A DNA stretch of 64,000 nucleotides. It comes from Ascidia mentula. Lineage: Eukaryota; Chordata; Ascidiacea; Phlebobranchia; Ascidiidae. Where the stretch lies: NCBI GenBank assembly GCA_947561715.1, contig OX387205.1:15257001-15321000 (forward strand), in the 5' to 3' direction. Position 1 is the first letter of the stretch. The number at the start of each line of letters is the position of its first letter. The notes beneath the pieces are model-generated. The model did not search any database, had not been told where the DNA came from, and saw only the letters and a list, made by a program, of their open reading frames with translations. The position numbers were made by a program, and so were the translations under genes. Below, one piece after another: positions 32,491 to 46,200 of this stretch.

Positions 32491-34709
32491 ATGAAGGTGG
32501 TTTTTGTCTTGTTGGCGTTGACATGCGCTACGACCGTAAGTGGTGAGTTTGTTTTCACAAATTCAATTTTTTTATGTAAATATGTTCTGGTAATCTCTTC
32601 TCCTTTATCTCAAGGTCAAAGAACTTGTTACTCGTGTTCGTCAGCTTTCTTTACCGGTAACCCATCAACAAGCAACCATTGTTACGACAACGTAACCAAC
32701 GTGGCCACCACAAGCTTGACTGCAACAAACGCTTATTGCTACATAACATTCACCTTCAACGACGGTGCGAATGTTGCCAAAATATTGTTCATCCAAGTTT
32801 ACAATGTCCTAAATTGAAACAAATTTCATCTTGTATCATTTTACAGGAATTGCGACTGGAGTGACAAGGGGTGCGACCGATCCTACAGCTGATATCGACC
32901 CAACATCCACCACGACCATCCCAAGTACTCCGAAATGCAACTACGCCTCCCCAATAACAACTTGCGGTTACTCTTGCACCACTGACAACTGCAACACAGC
33001 CACCACAAGTAAGCGTTAAAGTGAAAAACAATTTGTACCAAACTTAAACACCGGTTGCAAACTGTAGGTAGTTTGTTGTCATGTGCATCTGATTGTGTAA
33101 ACGGATATTGCAACTATTTCACTGGTACTTGTACTTGCAACACCGGGTTCAGTGGAACCACTTGCGCAACAGCAGGTAAGTGTTACAAAACAATGCAAAG
33201 AAAATTTAATTTTAACGTAACAATACACAACAGTGTCGATCACATACCGTTCATGTGTTCAATGCAATGAGGATGTTGACACTGGTTGCGTCACCAAAAC
33301 CGCGGGAACACAATGTGCCATAAACAGTGCAGCAACTGAGGTTTACTGCATTACAAGGAAGACAACTTTGATAGATGCAAGTAAGGAACCTAACATATGG
33401 CATGACGTCACTCCTGTGTTCAACGTTCCAACACTTTGTAGGTGGAAGTGTTGTGAGAAGCCGCATCACCAGAGGTTGCACATCCACCAATGGCGTCCAG
33501 GACCAATGTACGTTCTCTGACCCAGCTGATCCAAACTATACAGGTTTCACTGAAGAAACTTGCACCAGCACTTGCCACGCAGACAACTGCAACATCGGAA
33601 CACGTAAATAAACCTGAATTTTATCAACAAATAATGACGGGAGTGACATTGGTAATGAACTTTCATGCAGCTAATGGAGCTTTGACGGCCAGCGAAACAA
33701 GCTCGCTTTACTGCGTGCAATGTTCCAGTACCAACCCTAGCAGCACATGTTTCCAATCAGCTACGCGAACCCTCTGCCCAAGCACCGCCAACCAATGTTA
33801 CTCCAAGGTCGTTTATTATTACAACGGAAAATCAGACCTCCGACACAACGGTAACAACTACAAGTTTTAGCTTCAACTAAAATCCAACGAAAAATTAAAC
33901 GATTGGAATGACTTTAATGGTCAGAAAAAACTAAGTGTTTCTTGTTTATGTTTCGCAGCCGATCCAGCTGTGAGACTTGCTTCAGTCGAGCGTAGTTGTC
34001 GTTCATCTACAACCTCAGTCAACACTTGCACCAACGCAACACTGACAGGAACCAACTCACTTAAAGTTACTTGTGAGGAAAGTTGCGCCACTGATGGATG
34101 CAACGATCATTGGCGTAAGTTCCCGCGTTTGTGAAAGTTTCAACAGGTTTCACCCGTGTCCTTGTTTCCAGCTGCTCGCCCCAAATGCTCCCAGTGCGTG
34201 ACTGACACAGTATCAGACATAAAAGATGGATATGACACGTGCTTGTTTAATCCACCTGTGGCCACCACATGTTCATCCCCAGCCCATGAGTATTGTTTCA
34301 CTGTAGAGTCGGGCAGAGAAGAAGATCTGATTCGCAGAGTTGCGGGTAAGACTTAAACCTTGAAAGTTCACGATTGCGTAGAAACCTGTTGTAAACCAGG
34401 ATCGTCGGAACGGACTGGTTATACTCACAACGTTTGGCGAAGCTGCTCTTATCATGATGTCGGGAATGGTTGTAACTTGAACACAGTCAACAACATCAAC
34501 TACAATGTGTGCAACAGAACATGTACAGTGGATGGATGCAACCAAGGTACAGTTGAGCAAGGGTTGCAAAAAAGACTTTCAAAATTGTGTTATTATATAA
34601 CCTTTTCCCTGTTTCAGGAAATGGTTCGACCGCCCTAGCTGGCCAGAGCACGATGATGCTTCTCCTCCCAGCTTTGCTCGCTTACTTTCTTCAACAATTC
34701 TCACAATAA
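32491..34709 (+). CDS. Multi-LU-domain/EGF, probably GPI-anchored surface protein 2
   Basis: Eleven exons: 32491-32542, 32615-32764, 32847-33008, 33068-33175, 33234-33380, 33442-33603, 33671-33850, 33959-34114, 34172-34345, 34400-34546 and 34618-34709; 509 residues. Same plan as gene 1: signal peptide (MKVVFVLLALTCATTVSG), LU1, EGF (exon 4, ASDCVNGYCNYFTGTC), LU2, LU3, LU4, hydrophobic GPI-type tail (LLLPALLAYFLQQFSQ). All introns are phase 1. Exons 5 to 8 and 11 are very close to gene 1, while exons 2-3 and 9-10 are much more diverged. Intron 9 is only 54 nt. LU domains end CTTDNCN, CHADNCN, CATDGCN and CTVDGCN. The annotated start is the ATG directly before the hydrophobic core; an in-frame ATG 33 bases upstream is less likely. 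Confidence 0.85.
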
Positions 34710-36144
34710 TTCACCTTAATGTTGCATGATTGCATGTTAGTTACGTCCATCATATATGTAATCGCAAGCAAATAATTACCAGCTTAGTCTTAAAACACTA
34801 AAATACACAAGCAACCCATTCAGTTGTGCATGAGAGCGTGAAATTTCGCTGAAACAACTGATGAAATGCTTTGATAGAAAGTTCAATTTACTCACTGTGT
34901 TGTTATGTTTTGTTTAGTTTGGCTGTAATTTGTGATGCATTTTTGCCACCTTTGCAGTGTAAAAATATATACCACATGTTGTACAGTAGTTGTACAGGCT
35001 CGTTGTAATTACTTGATTTCATTTTATTTAATTGGGAAATAAGGATAGTGTTTTGTCTGAGTTTGTACACCTATGAAAAAACAATCGAATATTAATTTAA
35101 AGATTTTTTTAAAACTGACAATGAAATAATTATAGCGCAAATTGTTTTTTAAGTAAACGCTCACTTATAATTTGGAAAGCAAATATAATCGGTGATATCA
35201 TGAAACATAATTGTCCCTGTTACAAATCATAACAGTCTGTTTATATTTTATTAGAATTCTTAGACAAGCAGACCACCCACAATTTACTAATTCCTTTTGC
35301 GTTAAACCAGAAAGCAACTGCTTAGCCCACATAAAATTACTCAAGTCGTATCATACAAAAGGTTATTTGGTCCCACAAGCAAAGCAAACAATTGCCAAAA
35401 AGATTTTTCGGCAAATATTGACAATGGTCACCACACCCCAACTGTTTTTGTACAAAACCAACCAAGCCACGCCTGGGAGAAAGTCGATGTTCATTTTCTC
35501 ATAGGATTCGTTTATGGGTCGTTGCTTAGCAACCACAAACTATCCACATAGACAGCGCAGTTTTTCGTTGAAAGTAATCCCTGTGTTGTTGAAAAAGTTT
35601 ATTTTACAAATCCATTTCCAATAACTTAATTTCCAACCTTTTACCGCAAACAAAAAGTACAGATACATTTTTCTGTGGTCCATAATAATTCTTCCCGGGA
35701 TCGACTTTGGGACAGCAAAGTACATTTTGGCGGTGAAAGAAACAATAATTGTGCACATGTTCAACAACAACACACTAAGACAGTGTTTTCCAACCCGAAG
35801 GGGCGCGATGTAAAGTTGGATATAACAGTTTTTCGGGGTCGCTTGTTGCAAGCAAAGCAAAAAACTATGAACTAAGATATGTAAATATCGGTGTTTTGTA
35901 GTTCTGATATCGTTTGTTACGCCAGAGTCGCTGTACCACATTTATGTTTGGGTAGCGAGGATTTTGCAAAATAGATTGTTATTTAAAATTAGAGTCGCCT
36001 TAAAAAAAGGTTGGGAACAGTTGCACTGAGAAACCAAAACAACTCAAAAAAGTATTTTTTCATCAACATATCTCTGTCTTGTTTTTCAGAATAAAAATAT
36101 TTTAGTCTTAAATTTGCCCAAGGTTTACATCACAACCTGAAACA
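34710..36144. other. Interval between LU/EGF genes 2 and 3
   Basis: 1.4 kb with no gene I can recognise. A minus-strand frame of 133 codons (35540-35941) overlaps the hAT-like element and looks fortuitous. The gene 3 promoter must lie close to that element. Confidence 0.45.
35781..36028. mobile_element. Non-autonomous hAT-like element (MITE)
   Basis: The left end begins CAGTGTTTTCCAACCCG. The right end is GGTTGGGAACAGTTGCACTG, whose complement begins CAGTGCAACTGTTCCCAACC. Ends of the CAGTG...TTCCCAACC type are characteristic of hAT transposons. The 248-bp element has no transposase frame. The flanking 8-mers do not match, so the insertion is old. It ends 116 bp upstream of the LU/EGF gene 3 start codon. 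Confidence 0.6.
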
Positions 36145-38594
36145 ATGGAAAAAGCATTAGCCCTGTGGCTTATTACTGCAGCTTTTGTGGCTGTTAACGG
36201 TATGCAAGGATTTTTATACAAGTAAATACAAACTTTTTACGGCCCACTTGTTCCTCAGGACAAACCACACGAACCTGTCGTTCATGTTCCCAGTCGAATT
36301 TCGTCGGCGAACCTTACCTAAGCAACGATTGCTATGACAACGTTGGCAATGTTTTTACCATAACCTGTCCAACCACATCAGCACCTTATTGTTATTCCGA
36401 CTTTACTATCCAGGATGGTAAGTGCTGACCACCATATGTTAAAAACCTCTTTGTAAAAACAAAGAACATAGAGTTGATAAAAAGAATCCAAGGACTTGTT
36501 TCACACAGGTTATGTTGACAGGTTTGGTGACGGGTGTTCAGCGTGGGTGTAGAGATGCGGCCTCCGACCCTGTTACAACTTCAACCTCAGCTCCAACTTC
36601 AACCAAGTGTTCGACCACATTTAACAATGCAGTAGAATCAACCACCTGTCAGTATTCGTGCACAACAAACAACTGCAACACTCTCTCAACAAGTAGGGTT
36701 AAAATTTAATAAACATTCAAACACAAAGGCCAGGATACGTAAACAAACCCGTTGTTGACAGACGATCTACAAGTTTGTGCGAACAATTGTTCACAATTTT
36801 TGAGTCAGGGCAACTGCGATTACTTCACTGGAACATGCATGTGCAATTCTGGCTTCACCGGATCGGATTGTTCAACTGCAAGTGAGTGAAACCGATCATG
36901 AAGTAATTTTGTGCCAACTTAACATTGCGCTACTTTGCAGTCACAACCACTCCCGCGTACAGGAGTTGCGTGCAATGTGACCAAGAGGTTGATTCAACTT
37001 GTGCAACGCAAACTACAGGCAGCACATGTCCACTGACAACACAAGACTACTGCACATCCACCCACACCACTTTGTTCGATGCAAGTAAGTCAGATACTAA
37101 TTTGCACCATAGTTTCGTCGGTGAATAAAAGTTAAGTTTAATTGCGCCAGAAGTACAGACTAATTAAAATACACTTTCTAACGTTGATATTTATATACAG
37201 ATGAAAACGTGGTTCGGACAAGGGTAGTAAGAGGTTGTGCGACTGAGTTGAATTACAGAGATGAATGTTTTTTCTCGACCCCTGCAGACAGCCAGTACAG
37301 CACTTACAACGAATATACATGCGTCAGCACGTGCGCCACTGACAACTGCAACACAGCAACACGTAAATTGCGTGCTGCACTTTCTGTCCATACAATAACA
37401 CACAACACCACTATTTTCAGCAAACGGCTTACTCGATGGAAGTGAGGTTACAGCTCTCTACTGCCTGCAGTGTACAGATACAATTGACTCGGGTGCTTGT
37501 GCCACGTCGACTATGAGCCGAACACTTTGCCCAGCCGCCTCTACTCACTGCTACTCTACTGCAACTTACTATAGTTCCAACAGAACAGATCTCGCCTATA
37601 ATTACGGTAAGCGTCCACATGATGTCGCCGTGTACAAACACACAAACACCAGTAACCGGTCAGCTTTACTTGGTGAAAATGTGCACAGCGTAGAATAACA
37701 TCACTTGTATATGTTTAGCCCTTCCCGAGTACAAGTTTATATCCATTGAACGTGGTTGTGGAACAAGTCAACTGACCCAAGAATGCACAACAACCCAACT
37801 CGGAACAACAAGCGCTTACAAAACTGTCTGCCAGGAAAGTTGCCAATTCGACGGATGCAACAGTGGATGGCGTAAGAATGTTTCTAGTTTTTATCGCTTA
37901 CGCAGAAAATAATGCGTGCTAAGTGGAAGAAAAAGTATTTCTGTAGAATCGCCAACTTGTGTACTTTTTTCCTTTCTAGCCAACAGGCCATTGTGCATCC
38001 AGTGTACTTCCGCAACGACACCTGACGGTTATGATGAGTGCTTGTTTGACCCTCCAGCAGCTACACATTGCAGCTTACCCTACATGTCACGATGCTTTTA
38101 CAATGATGTTGGAAAGGCAGGGGATTTAACTGGTTAGTTTGTCGGCTGAACTTGTCACGATCACAGTGCTGTACTTCATAAATTATTATCGACATAGGTC
38201 AAATTTTGGACGGCAGACAAGGTTACAGTCGTACAATTACTCGAGGTTGTGCACATGTTGATATTGGGACCGGTTGTACCGACATGACCATAGACCAAAC
38301 CACTTACACGGAATGCAACAAAACTTGCTCCGTGGACGGATGCAACCATGGTAACAATGCTTTTATAAAATACATTGACTGGTGTTTTGTTTTAAACAAG
38401 CGCACTGTGACGTCACCGTTCTTGCAAAATAAAAAAAATAAACATCGACATCTCGTGGAAAACTAAAATAGTTTTAAACTTTAGCACAACATCTTACTTT
38501 TGCAGGAATGAACGGGTCTTTCAGAATATCCTACAGTTCTCTGCTGATTTCACTACCAGCAATCTTTGGATTTCTCACCCAACGTCTTTTCTAA
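36145..38594 (+). CDS. Multi-LU-domain/EGF, probably GPI-anchored surface protein 3
   Basis: Eleven exons: 36145-36199, 36259-36417, 36522-36692, 36762-36881, 36941-37084, 37201-37362, 37421-37606, 37719-37871, 37980-38132, 38198-38350 and 38506-38594; 514 residues. Same exon order and phase-1 introns as genes 1 and 2, but much more diverged throughout. Signal peptide MEKALALWLITAAFVAVNG, LU1, an EGF-like domain with a longer first loop (NNCSQFLSQGNC, TCMCNSGFTGSDC), LU2-LU4 ending CATDNCN, CQFDGCN and CSVDGCN, and a hydrophobic C-terminus (LLISLPAIFGFLTQRLF) after a small polar stretch. It is the third member of the tandem array. Function is unknown; extracellular, membrane-tethered by inference. 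Confidence 0.84.
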
Positions 38595-41071
38595 ACAAAT
38601 TGCACAGTTTTTATTTGTAGTAAAAAGTGCAAATTCTCAGTGCTAAAAAATGCGTAATCGCGTATCAGTATCTTTGTAAAAAAATCCAATAGACGAAACT
38701 TGAAAATAAACCAAGCGTCGATGATAATGTTTTGACATTAGAAGATGTTGCTTTATCATATTCAAGTGATATTATTCTAATATACAATGCAAATTTACGT
38801 TGCTTCATTCAAACTTAACAAACGAAAAGTAATTGCTTGCGAAATTTAATATGCTTTGTACAAGATAAAATAATTGATATTTTGCAATACACTGAAAAGC
38901 ATATGCACAAAGTCTGTTGTAATTTACTGAACACTATACTGTAGGCTATGTCAATTTACTTACTAACATCAATACGGCAGCCGATACGAACCGACGCATG
39001 ACAAAACCCATTGTGACCGCACAAACAAGGTTTGCGTCAGTTATGCGTCTGACTTTCGGAGGAGGTGTAAGTGTGATAACCAATACGAACAGCATCACAG
39101 CTTTTGCAAAATATCCAAGTAATCCACAAAAAACACTGGCGTTGTAAAACAGCCAACAAGCTTTCTACAACTGTACCGCACACCCTATAGCATGTTATGT
39201 CAAGCTCACCCCTGACTCAACCGCAAAACTTGCTGCTGGCATTAAAACGCTGCATCCTTTCCAAAAAAGCACTGATTGCATTCGAAGCAAGCAACAATCA
39301 ACCGATAACTATTACTCTTTGTCGTTTTTGACGAAACAAAGCCCATTGTTTACAGTTATTACTGAGCTGCAGTATTTGCTTCTGACTTGCACAAACAAAT
39401 ACATGGCGAAATTGCAAAATAATAAACCGTTCAAATTTAATTGAGCATCTAATATATCATCATTATTTTGAAAGTTATGAGTGAAGGTTGTTTCTGCGAC
39501 CAAATTACACCCATGCAAATAATGTAGCCTACACTGATTGTAGCAGACAGATGACACACAACAATAAGATATAAGATAATCTCTGTTTCACCTTTTTTAT
39601 AAATTATGTGATTAACTTTTCATCTAACCATACACCAACATTTCCCCAGGGCATTATTACTGCCAAATAGAACAAAATGATTTTACCCCAAATAACATCC
39701 ATCAGCATTTTTATTTCTTGGCCACACCGAGAATACAAGCAAATGGGTGGATTTTATTAACGAACTTGTTAGTCCTGGTACATTTAAGCATATTTTAAAA
39801 GAAAGTTATTTGTCTCCTGTTCGTCCATAAATTTACATTACACCTGGCCCATACGACGTAAACACGTTTTCCATTCCAGTTTCCGGTTTTTGTCACATCG
39901 GTTCGTGTACCACGTCATAATAAACCAGCGCCATATCGAATATCGTAAACACATGAATATCGTGTATCTTTGTTGTGTTTGGTGCGCAATTACTGTGAAA
40001 CAATCACCTCGGCTTGTTGACTAAACTAAACACTTAAATAGTATTTCAATGCATTTCAAACTACTCAGTTTCAAAATGAGACTTCGTGGTTTTTGTCACG
40101 TCGACCCTGAGAGCGAGTTTCAAACTTCAAACGTTTCAGTTATGATAATGTTGTTTGGGAATAGATGTTGTTATTGACTAACGATATCAGAATGATTTTT
40201 TTTAAACCTTAGAACCAGTGCTTGTCAGTATGAGCAGGTTAAGAAAATATATTTAAAGTTAAATTTAAATATCACACAACCCCAGGAGCCTTTTATTTGT
40301 AACATCAGGAATAATATTGTAATATATCGGATTAACAACAAAGCAGAGCAGATTGTTGAGCACGAACTGTGCTGGAAGTGGTTTGCAGACTTGACTGCCT
40401 GCTCAACCAGCGCAGATCGGAGGTGGTTGTAACAACAAACCGATTCCACCACTGACAATTCAACCCGAACCGGCTGTAGAATAATTTAACAATCGGTTTA
40501 ATATTTCCGACTCGATCAAAAACCCAATCTGACACCGAAAGTCAGTCTGTAGAGAAAGTTGGTATTGCTTCCTGGTTGAGGGTTTAACGAGCAAGTAATA
40601 TTTGGAATCCGGCCCCTGCGGAGAATCTGTGTCTAATGGCTCTCTGTAAATATTTACCAGACAAATACAACTGGAGCGCTTGCTTTTGTCGGTAATGTTT
40701 AGTGTGATGGGACAACTGGCAACGCAGCTACAGTCTGTGCCCAAATTATGAGAACAAATGTTTCGAATGCGTTGAGCTTAGCAGGGGCGAGAAATCGGTT
40801 AGCTTCAAAGCAATGAGCGAAATAGTTGTGTCATTAACTCCAAGCGCGAAAGCTTTATGACGTCAGAACCACCTGTTGTGAGCGTAACAATCACATAAGA
40901 AGCAGTGTGAAGGGTAACGAGTAGCGGTTCCATTGTGATGGTGGTTGGGCGGAGAAACCAGGTTGCGCCTCAACTTGTCTGTGAAAGTTTTGCCACAGGC
41001 ATGAAATCAATTCTTGTTTGTGAAATTCAACAGAATTAACTCAACGTGTAAGTTGGTGAAATTTGAGTAAA
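38595..41071. other. Gene-free interval after the LU/EGF array
   Basis: 2.5 kb, AT-rich. Minus-strand open frames at 40225-40744 have no recognisable protein or splice structure. No RNA gene or element ends were identified. The promoter of the coiled-coil gene should lie in the last few hundred bases. Confidence 0.45.
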
Positions 41072-43002
41072 ATGCGGAGATTCAACAACGATTTTTTTAA
41101 ACGGAGCGAAGCGGCCAGACTTGCCAGTAAACGGGCTGATGCGAGACTAGCAAGGCGTTTCAATGACGTAGGAGGAATTGATGACGAAATGAGGTCGGTA
41201 TTTCCCCAAGCATTCATGTTGTTTTTATTGAATTAAACTTTCGTGAAGATTTCACATGGCTCAGATCAAACGTGAGCAAGCTATGTTGAAACGCGAGCTG
41301 AGGAGTTTGAAAATGTTGGAAGATGCGAAAACTGCGAAGGAGATGGAGGCGAAACAACGAGGAGGTAAAATGTTGTTAAGGTTGCGATTACGTCATCAAT
41401 ACGTCATCGTTTTTGTAGGTGTCATACATTTTGCCGAACCAAAACTTGACCGAAGTGAGGATTCTGCGTTGAAGAAACATCAACAAACGTTAACACAGAT
41501 CGACAATGGTCAGTGGGAAGCTGATATTTCATTATGTTCATTCATTATTGCGTTAAATTCCGTATTACATAAAACAGTTGCGATTGTTCACCACACAAAC
41601 TCCAACGACCATGTTGCGAAATAAAAAATATACTTTTGTTAACTTAAGGTTATGGAAGAAACTACTTCGGTTATCACAGCTCACCAGGATCGAATAAAAG
41701 CCACAACAAAAGCGCGAAAGAACTCGAAAAAGCGATCGAGTAAGTTTCCTAGCAACAAGATATTGACTCTCGCCTCGTTAACTTTCCTCGCGAAAGGAGA
41801 AAAAAGGTCGTAAATTTCCGATAACGAAAGTCCGAGATTTTACGATCGATGTTGGGTCTAACCTTGTGTTTCCTCCAGTCTCTATTACAATCCTGCGGAT
41901 GGAGTTGATCCTGTGTTGGAGGGGAGACGGAAGAAGAAGTTGCGGCAACAGAAACAACAAAACAAACAGATTCAAGATAAAGTTAATTCGTGGAATGCCA
42001 GAAACTCAAACAAACGAAAATGTGAGAAAATCATAATTACAACGCACTGATGAATATTTGCTTCTCCATAATCTTTAAAACTGAACCACAGCATGAACAA
42101 TCAAACATTTAAAGTTTGTTCCACCATTTTATTTGTTGACTAAATGCGGACATTCTCGTACAGTTTCAGTTACGATTCCGCCCAATCTTCTCCACATGAG
42201 ATTTCTCAAAGACGAATTCACTGAAAAAAATCCAGATTCCGACCGGTTACCGGATGTCACATCACGTGACAATGACGTACAAACCGCTGACGTCACACAA
42301 GGAGAAACAGACGAGAATGTGTTTGTGGAGAACGTTGTACGAACATCGTTGCCTGGGGTGAGTCAACTTTAACTAAGTATATTTCCGCACACAAAGTGGG
42401 ATCCACCCTTGGTACATTTGACCAACTTAATGTAATCGCCCACAATTATATGTAAAAGTAGTCCCACAATTTAAAAAGGGGGTCCCGCAGCAAGAAGGTC
42501 ATTACCGATTCATCTACATAAGGTGTCTTTCCAAATCTGCCTCCGCAACCATTAACCCACAACAACCTACCTACGTTGATTCTAACTAATTTCAAGCATC
42601 CGCATGTCACAAGATCATAGTTGTCATGTTGCTGATCTGCAAAGGTCATCAATAAAGTTGCCAATCAGTGCCATCTTTTCAAGGTCGAAGAGACAAAACA
42701 CGTGGGTCAGTTGGAGTTCAACGCTGATATTTACGCGCCAGACGGAAGGTCGGTAAATTTTCATGCATAAAAACGTATTTGCCAACAATTAAAGTTGGCG
42801 CAAACTTTTGGAACTTCGTCAATGATTTTTCCTTCCAAGAACATTTAGAATTAATCGAATTCTTTCCAGGATTCGAATGGCGCACCGACTTCCTGATCAA
42901 AAGAAAGCTTACGAGGAAGCTCGGAAAGCTCGTTACGTTAGATCCAAGTACAAGAGAGACTTCGAACGACAACTTTCCGTCAGTCAAATATTTAAAGATT
43001 AG
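41072..43002 (+). CDS. Coiled-coil protein, CCDC190-like
   Basis: Eight exons: 41072-41193, 41249-41364, 41419-41508, 41649-41739, 41879-42021, 42164-42357, 42684-42748 and 42870-43002, giving 317 residues with all junctions in phase. The N-terminal 80 residues are highly charged and helical (EAARLASKRADARLARRF, then REQAMLKRELRSLKMLE), resembling the ARLxxRLxxL and EQxxLxKELxxL pattern I recall from vertebrate CCDC190. A basic stretch GRRKKKLRQQKQQNKQ follows, then a low-complexity linker, and the C-terminus is again basic (YEEARKARYVRSKYKRDFE) before SVSQIF. No membrane segment or catalytic motif is seen. The function of the family is not known to me. The gene converges with RPL5, 289 bp away. 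Confidence 0.75.
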
Positions 43003-43290
43003 AAAAATAAGCGGACCTTCCCATTTAATTAAGCGAAACAAACGAACATGGGATGGAACTGAATCAATTGCTCGGTGCTGCGAATGTCCGAGCATGACGT
43101 CAATGTTACAGAATCACCCTTATATCATCGCACTGCCTTTAATTGGCGCCAACCATGTAACTCGCTCTATGTATTTAAATTTACTTTCTGTTCTTTTCCA
43201 CTTTTGCAAATACACGCCTAAGTTATCACATGTGGTAAATTATTCACACTGCAATGCACGTTTGTATGTTTATTGCATCCACAAACTCTT

Positions 43291-46200
43291 CTAGTTGTCC
43301 CCAGCTTCAAGAGCTCGCTTGTATGAAGCCTTCTTCTGTTTGACTCGATCCATACGCTGGGCACGAGACATCTTCTCGCGATTCCACCTAGTGGTAAATG
43401 TGGTGTGTTACAAACTGCGACTAGTGAGACATGGAATATGATCGATGAAATAAGATATAAGACGAAACACAATGTATCGCTATATTGAAAGTATCTATCC
43501 AAAAAATCCAAAGTTGTATACAGCAAACCAGGGTCACTAAGAGTTCCCCCACACAAAACATATATTTAACGTTTTTTTACACTCATACTGGGTCACTACA
43601 TATGTCAGTCAAGGTTCAGTATAAAATATCAACACTAGATCACTGAAGAATATGAGGGGGTTTCAGAAAAGTTTAATCAAATGAAACAAGTTGCAAGTGA
43701 AAGTTTTGGAAGCCTTACAGGGTAAAAAAATACAAATATTTCCAAGCCAGAAATAGAAGCTAATTAGTTGGCTTTGCTATTTGTTGGTTGACCAATGAGA
43801 GATTGGCGCACAACATGGTGATAAATAATAGGCTCACCTCTTCTTGTTCACAGCTTTCTCAACCTTAGGTTTGGGAGTTGGATCTTCTCGGATGGAAGCA
43901 TGACACTTCGTGTACATTTCCTCCATGCTATCAGCGGTGACGCCGTTCTTAATAAACTGGGAGAACTGTAAAATGGAATCAAAATTAGATTGGGAAACTT
44001 TTTTGTATTTGCAGCAAACTTCAAAAGGACAAAAAAAAACATTGCAGACCACATAGTAGGATAGTTCAGATAATTCAGGGTCCAAAAGTATGGACAGATA
44101 CTCTGTGGTTCACTTCTAAATTTTTAATTGGTAACAAGTTCACTTGGGATAGTTCAGGTTTAGAAAAGAAAATATCACTGTTTTTTCTGTGTTTCTTTTT
44201 TGAAAACAAGTTACAATGATAATTCTTAAACACATTTGACTTGCAAAATGTAAACACAAGATTTTAGGTGAATTTATTCTTACTTGTCTCTTGAAAGCAT
44301 CTTCATCCTCTCCTTCAAGATTCCTCATGTACTCGGCAACATGTTGTCCGAAGATATGATTTCTATGAACCTCGGCACTGAATTCCTTGGACTCCGAGTC
44401 GTAACCTGTAGACACAAAAATGAATTATAAATCCTCAGTGTGCTACAACCAAAATAGCGTAATCACATATTATAGTTACATTGATGTAAAACTACAGGCA
44501 ATTTGCCATGGAGGAAAAGTTAATATGGGTTCATAATTTGGAGAACACATGACCTTGAAAATATATGGCAAAGATATTACGTCAACTTTTAGCAATAAAG
44601 ATGGACACAGTTGTGTTTGAAACATTTGCATAACGACATCTGGCAAGGGATGTGCCAGGCAAACCCTAACCTGAATATCAGCACAGATTTCATATTCATG
44701 CGAACCCGAATAATACGTAAGATTCGTATGCGAATATTTATTGGAGCGTATTATGGTTGTGTGAAACACTAACTGAGGTTTAGTCCTTTTTTGCATGATC
44801 AACAATGGAAGCATAGCGCTAGGAGAGCAAGTCTAGTCGTTTTTGCTATTGTTCATCACCATGAATGTACAAAACATGATGAAAATAGCGTTTCTCTTGC
44901 AGCGAAATCCCTTTCGTCTAACATCGTATCATAGTCATGGGCGCAACAAAGTCAGTCTATTCGTTGCACTAAACCACAGAAGCGCATTTGACCACAAAAA
45001 AAGTCCTGGGTTGTTTAACATTATATTTGATTAATCTGAAGACACAAATACGTCATGTTAAGTCAAAGTATATCGTTCTTCCAAAACATAGCGGTATAGC
45101 GGCCATTGTTCGCCTGTGCGATAGTATACAGGGTTGTTGGTTTCTGTAAGTTTATTATACTTTGCAGAAATCAACTGTATGTAATTATTTTATCGTATGA
45201 CAGTAACACAATCATCTTTGTCCATCTGGGAGTAGACAGTTTTTTTGCTGTAGACTCCAGCAATTAAAAAATCAAGATTAAAAACATAGTCGTAAAAATA
45301 CCAAAATTTAACTATTTGGGTGCGACAATTTCCTTAAATCTGTTCAAGTGCAACACTGACGGATTCATATTCATAATGTGTGAAGTTATACATACCAGGA
45401 AACCTCTTGTTTGAATGAGGAATATCCAAACCACCGTCCACTGCGCCCTTCATAGCTCCAAATATTCTTGCACCAGTGGTTGTTCGTGCCAAGCCGATGT
45501 CAAGGTACGCCCTGCAACAATCAACATTACATTCACTGACTTAAAGTTTGGTTTGGCAGATGGTTAAATATCCCCCACCACAAAAAAGGGTGAAATTCTT
45601 GTGTTTGGAAATCAAAAAGTTCCAAAAAAACTCACCGGAATGCACCAGGTTGCCCATCAACATCTTCAACATTAAAATCATCTCCGTCAACCTCTGTCTG
45701 ACCTTCGTATATTTTGTCAAGTCCAAATTTGTTCAGCAGCTGCAAAATTAAAACTAAATAATACAAACTTTTATCAAGCTTATGTACTTTGAAGTTAAAC
45801 ACCAAAATTTCTTTCGGCAACAAACAAAAATTATTTGTAAATAACCAAGAACTATCCTGAGAGTAAGACAATAAAGTAAGTGACTTACCCTGCGGGCTAA
45901 CAGTAGCCCAGTGCAGTAAGCAGCAGCATAGTTGGTCAACCCGACCTTCACTCCATATCTTGGAAGTTCGTGGGCATAAGCAGCGCAAATCACCACATCT
46001 CCTTCAATACGAGCATACGCTATCTGTAAATCATCAACTGGTTTCACTTTGTTTGTCCGAATTTATCAACAAAATAAGAAACACTTTGTACATATAAAAA
46101 CCTGGGTGACACAACCTGCTTTCAGGTGGAGGAAAGTAACTTTTTGCTGGCCCGAAAATACACATATATTGCACTCTCCAATAAATAAGAGTCTATAAAG

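Noticed and set aside
35540..35941. 133-codon minus-strand frame beside LU/EGF gene 3
   Set aside because: Overlaps the hAT-like element but does not resemble a transposase; looks fortuitous.
26860..38594. Three-finger toxin interpretation of the LU-domain proteins
   Set aside because: LU domains share a fold with three-finger toxins, but these proteins have four LU domains, an EGF domain and a hydrophobic GPI-type tail, so surface receptors or adhesion proteins fit better.
40225..40744. Minus-strand frames of 77-94 codons
   Set aside because: No homology, poor splice context, composition like the surrounding intergenic DNA.
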